Shown piece after piece: positions 35,573-35,968 of a stretch of 35,968 nucleotides of DNA. Position 1 is the stretch's first letter, and each line of letters begins with the position of its first letter. Under the pieces are notes generated by a model, which searched no databases, was not told the origin of the DNA, and worked only from the letters and a program-made list of their open reading frames with translations. The position numbers and the translations under genes were made by a program. This DNA is from an uncultured Methylococcaceae bacterium (GTDB lineage Bacteria; Pseudomonadota; Gammaproteobacteria; Methylococcales; Methylococcaceae), in contig CAIWDB010000145.1 of the NCBI GenBank assembly GCA_903911305.1, forward strand, positions 1 to 35,968, in the 5' to 3' direction.

Positions 35573-35857
35573 ATGATTGGAGCTATTTCAGCCCTCGTCA
35601 TTTTAATTATCGCTTATTGGTATTACAAAACCGCTGAAGAATTGAATTTGCCAATTTTAAGCTGGGTTTCAGGGGGCGTAATCGTATATTACATAGGATT
35701 CCTAATTTGGATGCATCTCGTGTTACGACCATTGATGGGCGGACAATTTAAAGAGCACGGCTTCTTTTTGGGGATGACCATGGATTTGACGGCGATACTG
35801 GCAGGAGTGGCATTATCAGCCCTGTTTCGCTCAAAAATAATGCTGAAAAAAGGCTAG
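35573..35857 (+). CDS. Small inner-membrane protein, three predicted helices
   Basis: 94 residues with hydrophobic segments at about 3-20, 28-50 and 65-87, separated by short charged turns, and a basic C-terminus (RSKIMLKKG). A good ribosome site (GGGAGAGAGG) precedes the ATG. It starts 20 bases after the HAD gene stop and may share its transcript. I do not recognise a family, and nothing indicates its function. Confidence 0.7.
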   Translation: MIGAISALVILIIAYWYYKTAEELNLPILSWVSGGVIVYYIGFLIWMHLVLRPLMGGQFKEHGFFLGMTMDLTAILAGVALSALFRSKIMLKKG

Positions 35858-35968
35858 GTTATTGATTGTCTTCTCAAAGGCTGGCGCATTTGGCTGTTGT
35901 GCCTTGAATAACAGAACTTTTCAACATCAAACGCTTTGCTGCGGGGCAATCAATACCACAACACTGTG

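Overview
This window looks like a chromosomal segment of a Gram-negative gammaproteobacterium. The evidence is a complete F-type ATP synthase operon in the order atpI-B-E-F-H-A-G-D-C followed by glmU and glmS, outer-membrane porins, a PEP-CTERM protein and a Crp-type regulator. The lineage may be near the methanotroph order Methylococcales, but that is an inference from gene order and general protein flavour only.

Left third (1-8.4 kb, mostly minus strand) is a sulfur/cysteine nanocompartment locus. Reading in the direction of transcription it encodes a family 2A encapsulin shell (SrpI-like), a 386-residue Pro/Ala/Gly/Ser-rich disordered protein, a SufS-type cysteine desulfurase with a disordered N-terminal cargo extension, and alanine dehydrogenase. 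A plus-strand outer-membrane protein follows, then cysteine synthase and serine O-acetyltransferase (cut by the window edge). Together these enzymes would run serine -> O-acetylserine -> cysteine -> alanine + sulfane sulfur (inside the shell), and alanine -> pyruvate + ammonia. The most interesting element is the disordered protein. It carries the same short motifs as the desulfurase's targeting extension, one class duplicated and another apparently multiplied, but has no enzymatic domain. It looks like a stand-alone cargo-tag, scaffold or linker protein of the encapsulin.

Middle (8.5-18 kb, minus strand) is a surface/biofilm region. It holds a full-length but degenerate EAL-domain protein, a probable c-di-GMP-I (GEMM) riboswitch overlapping an intrinsic terminator, and a giant DUF11/SdrD-B-repeat surface protein. 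That surface protein is broken by two in-frame stops and two frameshifts into four open pieces. A PEP-CTERM protein follows, and then a decayed 3' fragment copy of the same EAL gene. The two EAL copies lie as direct repeats around the surface genes.

18-21.6 kb carries a porin and a periplasmic sulfate-binding protein, flanked by two different palindromic, MITE-like elements and a shared 14-bp direct repeat. A hairpin/T-tract terminator sits in the porin leader.

Right part (21.7-36 kb, plus strand) is housekeeping: the ATP synthase operon with a recognisable promoter and terminator, then glmU and glmS for UDP-GlcNAc synthesis. After these come a CNB-like/HDOD protein with an N-terminal SYKP repeat, a possible small RNA gene, a Crp-family regulator, a HAD phosphatase and a small membrane protein. 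I saw no tRNA, rRNA, CRISPR array, transposase or phage gene.
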